A stretch of 43,747 nucleotides of DNA from an uncultured Candidatus Actinomarina sp. (GTDB lineage Bacteria > Actinomycetota > Acidimicrobiia > Actinomarinales > Actinomarinaceae): assembly GCA_902593795.1 (NCBI GenBank), contig CACJJR010000006.1, forward strand, positions 1-43,747. The letters are read 5' to 3'. The notes beneath the pieces were generated by a model that was given only the letters and a program-made list of their open reading frames with translations, did no database searches and was not told where the DNA came from. Each line of letters starts with the position of its first letter. The stretch's first letter is position 1. The position numbers and the translations under genes are program-made. Positions 40,748 to 43,747 of the stretch are shown here, in pieces.

Positions 40748-43747
40748 GTGAAAAAATTTAAAATTCTCTTTGTTGTTTTAGCGCTTATAGCTTCTGCATG
40801 TGGTGGATCAAATGACATTCAAGAAGCATCTCCAGATAGCACTACAACTTCTTCTACAACAACCACTTTGGCTGTTGAGCCTGATATTGGGGAAGTAGTG
40901 GATGAAGCTGCATTAGTAATACCACCAATTTTATTAAAGCCATTAATTGGAGCAACAGGAGTCTTGACAGATGTTGCCGAGGATTGGGAGATTCTGTCAG
41001 CGATTACTCCATTAGAGATGGGTGTAAAGATAAGAACAGGTGACGACGCAACTGCTCAAATGTCGTTTGAAGACGGATCTTCACTTTTAATGGGTGGTAA
41101 TTCGGTAATTAGTGTTAGAAGTTTTGATTATGATGATGAGGCCCAATCAAGAGTGCTTATTGTAGACTTAATTTCTGGAAGTGTTGCATATGATATTTTT
41201 AGTGATGGCTTAAGTGCTTCTTTAGCAAAAATAGTTACTCCAACTTCGGAGCTTTCTGTTCATGGAACGGAAGGTGTGTTTGAATATGATGTCACTACAT
41301 TATCAGCATCAAGTACAGTGCTAGAGGGTGGTGAACAAAGTGATGATGCAGTATTTAGTGAGTTGCTTCCAAATGAAGATGGAACTCCAGTACTTGTTGC
41401 GGTCTCTCAAACAGCTGGTACAGAATTAGGTAGTGGTACCACAGGAGGTTCGGGATGGACAGATGAGGATTCTTCAACAGTTGCTCTGATTGTTGATGAG
41501 TTTGTTTCAAATATGGAAGGTGAGTGTAGTTATACTTGTAAAGCACAGACACAGGAAAACTTAGCAGAGGGATCAGAAGATTTAACTGCTGATGTAGCAG
41601 CAAATGCTGTTTTTACAGAAAACGACACAAAGAGAATGGATTTAGCACAGACGCTTTTAGTTGCTGCTGGAGCACCAGGCGAGATAACGGATTCAGTAGA
41701 AGTTTTAGCTGACGCAGTAGAAGACGTAGCGGTCCCACAAGAAGTTGTTGAAGAATTTATTAATGCAAATTGGCAAGTAGCTCCTGAAGATGGTGCCTTA
41801 CAAGAACTACCACCAACTTCGGAGTTTTTCGGTACTTTTGAAGACGCAGCATCTGTTCATGATAATCAAGCATTTGAAGATTTAGGATTTGATCACAATG
41901 AAAGCAATAATTTCAGAGCACAACATGGCATGATGCAATTTATTTCAGCAGATACCAATGCTGTTAATGAGTTGGCAGAAACAGGAGACATGGCATCGGC
42001 AATGGCTTTAGCTGCATCTAATATGTTTGTAAATGCCGGCCAAGACCAGTTTGTTGAGGGAACTTACTGTGCCGATAATCCAGAAGATCTTGAGTGTGCT
42101 GCCGGAGCGCCACCACCAGATTTCCTTGCACAAGCTTTTGCTGGCAACCATTTTGTTGAGGACATGGTTCAAGACATGGGGTTTGAATACACTTTTACAG
42201 AGAACAGTATAAAACCTGGGTACTGTGATGAAGAACCATGGTTACCTGAGTGTGCTGATGGGCCACAATATGTTGGAGATGCTTTTGAGCAGGGTGGAGC
42301 CTATTGTGAAGCAAATCCGGAAAATTGTGAAGAAGGAGGTCCAAAACCAGGTAATAGTTTCTTTGGAGCAGCTCCTAAAGATGACTCTTTTTGTTCTGCA
42401 AATCCTGAAGCAACTGAATGTGCTGGTGGAAATGCTCAAGCAGTTTATACATTTTTCCACGTATATGATGAGGAAGTATTAGGGGACGAATGGAAACCTG
42501 TTGATTGTAATGAATACCCAGACGACTCTATGTGCAGTGGTGAAGGGGACTTTTTTCATGAACATGTAGGAAATGCGACAGGACTTGCATTAGATCGAGA
42601 TGACATGTTTGATATTTATGGTGGTCCGCAAGAATTATTAGGCCCCCCCGATGAATTCTGTAATGAAAATCCTGAAGCTACTGAATGTGGAGATAATTAT
42701 AGACCAGCTGATGTTTTCTCTGGAGGGGAATATGTTGCTCCTGGATATTGCGATCAAACACCAGACGCACCTGAATGTGATTCAGGATTTGGACAAAGTG
42801 GAGGGCTGAAGGGTCCTTTGACTGGGGGATTGCTAGCTCAATATGCAGCTCCAGATCCAAATGCCAGAGCTGGTGAAAAGCCAAATTTCTGTACAGAAGA
42901 CCCTAATCACCCAGAATGTTTTAGAGATTATTACGGAGAAGGTAATTTAGATAAAGGTGAGTTTTTAGGCAATATGTTTAGTGATGATTCATATGTTGAC
43001 TTAGCTCAGCAAGGAGTTTTCTATAATTCAATTGAAGGAGCAGATGATTTAGCGTCTCAAAGATATGGTAATCATGATGATTATTTTGTTCTTGATTGCT
43101 CGGCTCCTGGAAATCAAAATGAACCAGGATGTCAAGAAGGTTTTGATCCAGCAGAATCTGGATTATTTGCAGGTGGAGAAAATGGTGTAACAGAATTTGA
43201 GGCATTTAATCCTGAAGATGTAGATACACTTTGTCAGGACAATCCTCAAGATCCTCTCTGTTACGCTCAACCAACAGAAGGTGAAGGTCCTGGTCAAGGT
43301 GATGCTTTTGGTCCACCACCTGAAGGAGATTTTGCCCCAGGAACACAACCTGCAACAGGCGGTTTTTGGGGAGATGCTGAGAAAGCAGAGGAATTTCAAA
43401 ATCAATCAGATAACTTTACCGAGTTTGCAGGAAATTATTGTGATGAAAATCCAGATGATCCTTCATGTTCACAAGTAGCACCTCCTCTCCCTCAAAATGG
43501 AATAATACAGGACCAAGATTGTGATGATAATCCTTATGCACCTGGATGTCCTCAAAGTGGTGGACAAGAAGGTCAAGAACCTCCTCCTGAGGGAGAAGGT
43601 TATAATCCTCCTCCTGGGGGTGAGGATAACCCTCCTGGTGGAGTAGTACCTTCTGGTGGACAACAAGAACAAGAAGATTGTGCAAACAACCCAGCAGCGC
43701 CTGGATGTCAACCTGGACAAGAAGGTCAAGAACCTCCTCCTGGGGGA
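40748..43747 (+). CDS. FecR-domain lipoprotein with 13 two-cysteine repeats, 3'-truncated
   Basis: The frame is open for exactly 1000 codons from GTG to the window end, so the gene is partial. It starts with a lipoprotein signal ending ASAC (C18) and a Ser/Thr spacer. A FecR-type beta domain (about 64-195) has GVKIRTGDDATAQMSFEDGSSL and TPTSELSVHGTEGVFEYDV...LEGG. A helical region of about 240 residues follows. From residue 441 to 987, 13 short motifs of the type C-x-x-N-P-x-x-P-x-C appear, separated by 17-60 acidic residues. The end is Pro/Gly/Gln-rich. FecR domains elsewhere sense sigma-factor or pore signals; here it is more likely a scaffold of an external protein. No homologue with these repeats is recognised. 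It lies after the dehydrogenase fusion (35 nt). Confidence 0.85.
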   Translation, partial: MKKFKILFVVLALIASACGGSNDIQEASPDSTTTSSTTTTLAVEPDIGEVVDEAALVIPPILLKPLIGATGVLTDVAEDWEILSAITPLEMGVKIRTGDDATAQMSFEDGSSLLMGGNSVISVRSFDYDDEAQSRVLIVDLISGSVAYDIFSDGLSASLAKIVTPTSELSVHGTEGVFEYDVTTLSASSTVLEGGEQSDDAVFSELLPNEDGTPVLVAVSQTAGTELGSGTTGGSGWTDEDSSTVALIVDEFVSNMEGECSYTCKAQTQENLAEGSEDLTADVAANAVFTENDTKRMDLAQTLLVAAGAPGEITDSVEVLADAVEDVAVPQEVVEEFINANWQVAPEDGALQELPPTSEFFGTFEDAASVHDNQAFEDLGFDHNESNNFRAQHGMMQFISADTNAVNELAETGDMASAMALAASNMFVNAGQDQFVEGTYCADNPEDLECAAGAPPPDFLAQAFAGNHFVEDMVQDMGFEYTFTENSIKPGYCDEEPWLPECADGPQYVGDAFEQGGAYCEANPENCEEGGPKPGNSFFGAAPKDDSFCSANPEATECAGGNAQAVYTFFHVYDEEVLGDEWKPVDCNEYPDDSMCSGEGDFFHEHVGNATGLALDRDDMFDIYGGPQELLGPPDEFCNENPEATECGDNYRPADVFSGGEYVAPGYCDQTPDAPECDSGFGQSGGLKGPLTGGLLAQYAAPDPNARAGEKPNFCTEDPNHPECFRDYYGEGNLDKGEFLGNMFSDDSYVDLAQQGVFYNSIEGADDLASQRYGNHDDYFVLDCSAPGNQNEPGCQEGFDPAESGLFAGGENGVTEFEAFNPEDVDTLCQDNPQDPLCYAQPTEGEGPGQGDAFGPPPEGDFAPGTQPATGGFWGDAEKAEEFQNQSDNFTEFAGNYCDENPDDPSCSQVAPPLPQNGIIQDQDCDDNPYAPGCPQSGGQEGQEPPPEGEGYNPPPGGEDNPPGGVVPSGGQQEQEDCANNPAAPGCQPGQEGQEPPPGG
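42065..43708 (+). repeat. Thirteen C-x2-N-P-x4-C coding repeats
   Basis: The first cysteine of each motif falls at residue 441, 493, 520, 549, 587, 638, 668, 715, 784, 829, 898, 925 and 978 of the lipoprotein. Most have ten residues from Cys to Cys (for example CADNPEDLEC, CDENPDDPSC, CANNPAAPGC); motif 3 has 8 and motif 9 has 12. An aromatic or Asp usually precedes the first Cys. Even spacing within the motif and uneven spacing between them suggests individual small disulfide loops. Confidence 0.85.

Noticed and set aside
42065-43708. Possible CRISPR array from repeated motifs
   Set aside because: The repeats are short protein motifs with variable DNA sequence, no conserved direct-repeat DNA, and no cas gene nearby.
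41355-43729. Many short frames on both strands at the right end
   Set aside because: All lie inside the single plus-strand frame from 40748, which runs to the window end without a stop and has a signal peptide and repeats.

Overview
The window is a gene-dense, AT-rich bacterial chromosome segment with short spacers, many 1-20 nt gene overlaps, and no rRNA, recognisable tRNA, CRISPR array, transposase or phage gene. Three features point to a streamlined low-GC marine actinobacterium, perhaps of the Acidimicrobiia / Candidatus Actinomarina type: an InhA-like enoyl-ACP reductase, an actinobacterial-style acyl-CoA carboxylase (BC-BCCP fusion plus carboxyltransferase) and a QcrA-type Rieske protein with an extra N-terminal membrane helix. 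The taxonomic placement is inferred from memory of protein families; no database was searched.

Region 1 (1-7041) is respiratory. On the minus strand lies a CcoN-like 12-helix protein that appears to have lost nearly all heme and CuB ligands, followed by a truncated gene. Divergent from it is a quinol:cytochrome c reductase operon: membrane protein, 2x[4Fe-4S] ferredoxin, split b6-type cytochrome b (N- and C-terminal halves), Rieske protein, di-heme cytochrome c and a small membrane protein. Region 2 (7051-15309) is mixed housekeeping and accessory: an NfeD/stomatin pair, LysE-type exporter, GNAT, dimethylargininase-like hydrolase, YbaK-like deacylase, a tryptophanase-family lyase, an exported GH57 glycosidase and a DUF1289 protein.

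Region 3 (15315-25086) is central metabolism: glycerate kinase, three-subunit proton-translocating transhydrogenase (pntAA-pntAB-pntB), an archaeal-type (type II) GAPDH-like protein divergent from pyruvate phosphate dikinase, and an InhA-like FabI. Region 4 (25137-29521) carries two divergent lipoprotein genes, one a 1304-residue protein with an HExxH zincin motif.

Region 5 (29555-38600) is a minus-strand type II fatty acid synthesis operon running carboxyltransferase, bioY, BC-BCCP, acpS, fabD, fabH, fabG, acpP, fabF, with birA divergent at its head. It couples biotin uptake and protein biotinylation to malonyl-CoA (or acyl-CoA carboxylation) supply and chain elongation; the dehydratase is absent from the window and the enoyl reductase lies about 4.5 kb beyond the fabF end. 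Region 6 (38622-43747) holds an MDR-dehydrogenase/Gfo-Idh-MocA fusion and a 1000-codon 3'-truncated lipoprotein with a FecR domain followed by 13 copies of a short two-cysteine repeat.

The least explained items are the ligand-less CcoN homologue, the FecR/cysteine-repeat lipoprotein, the large HExxH lipoprotein, the type II GAPDH homologue, and an N-terminal QRSAEARA module shared by two respiratory-locus proteins.
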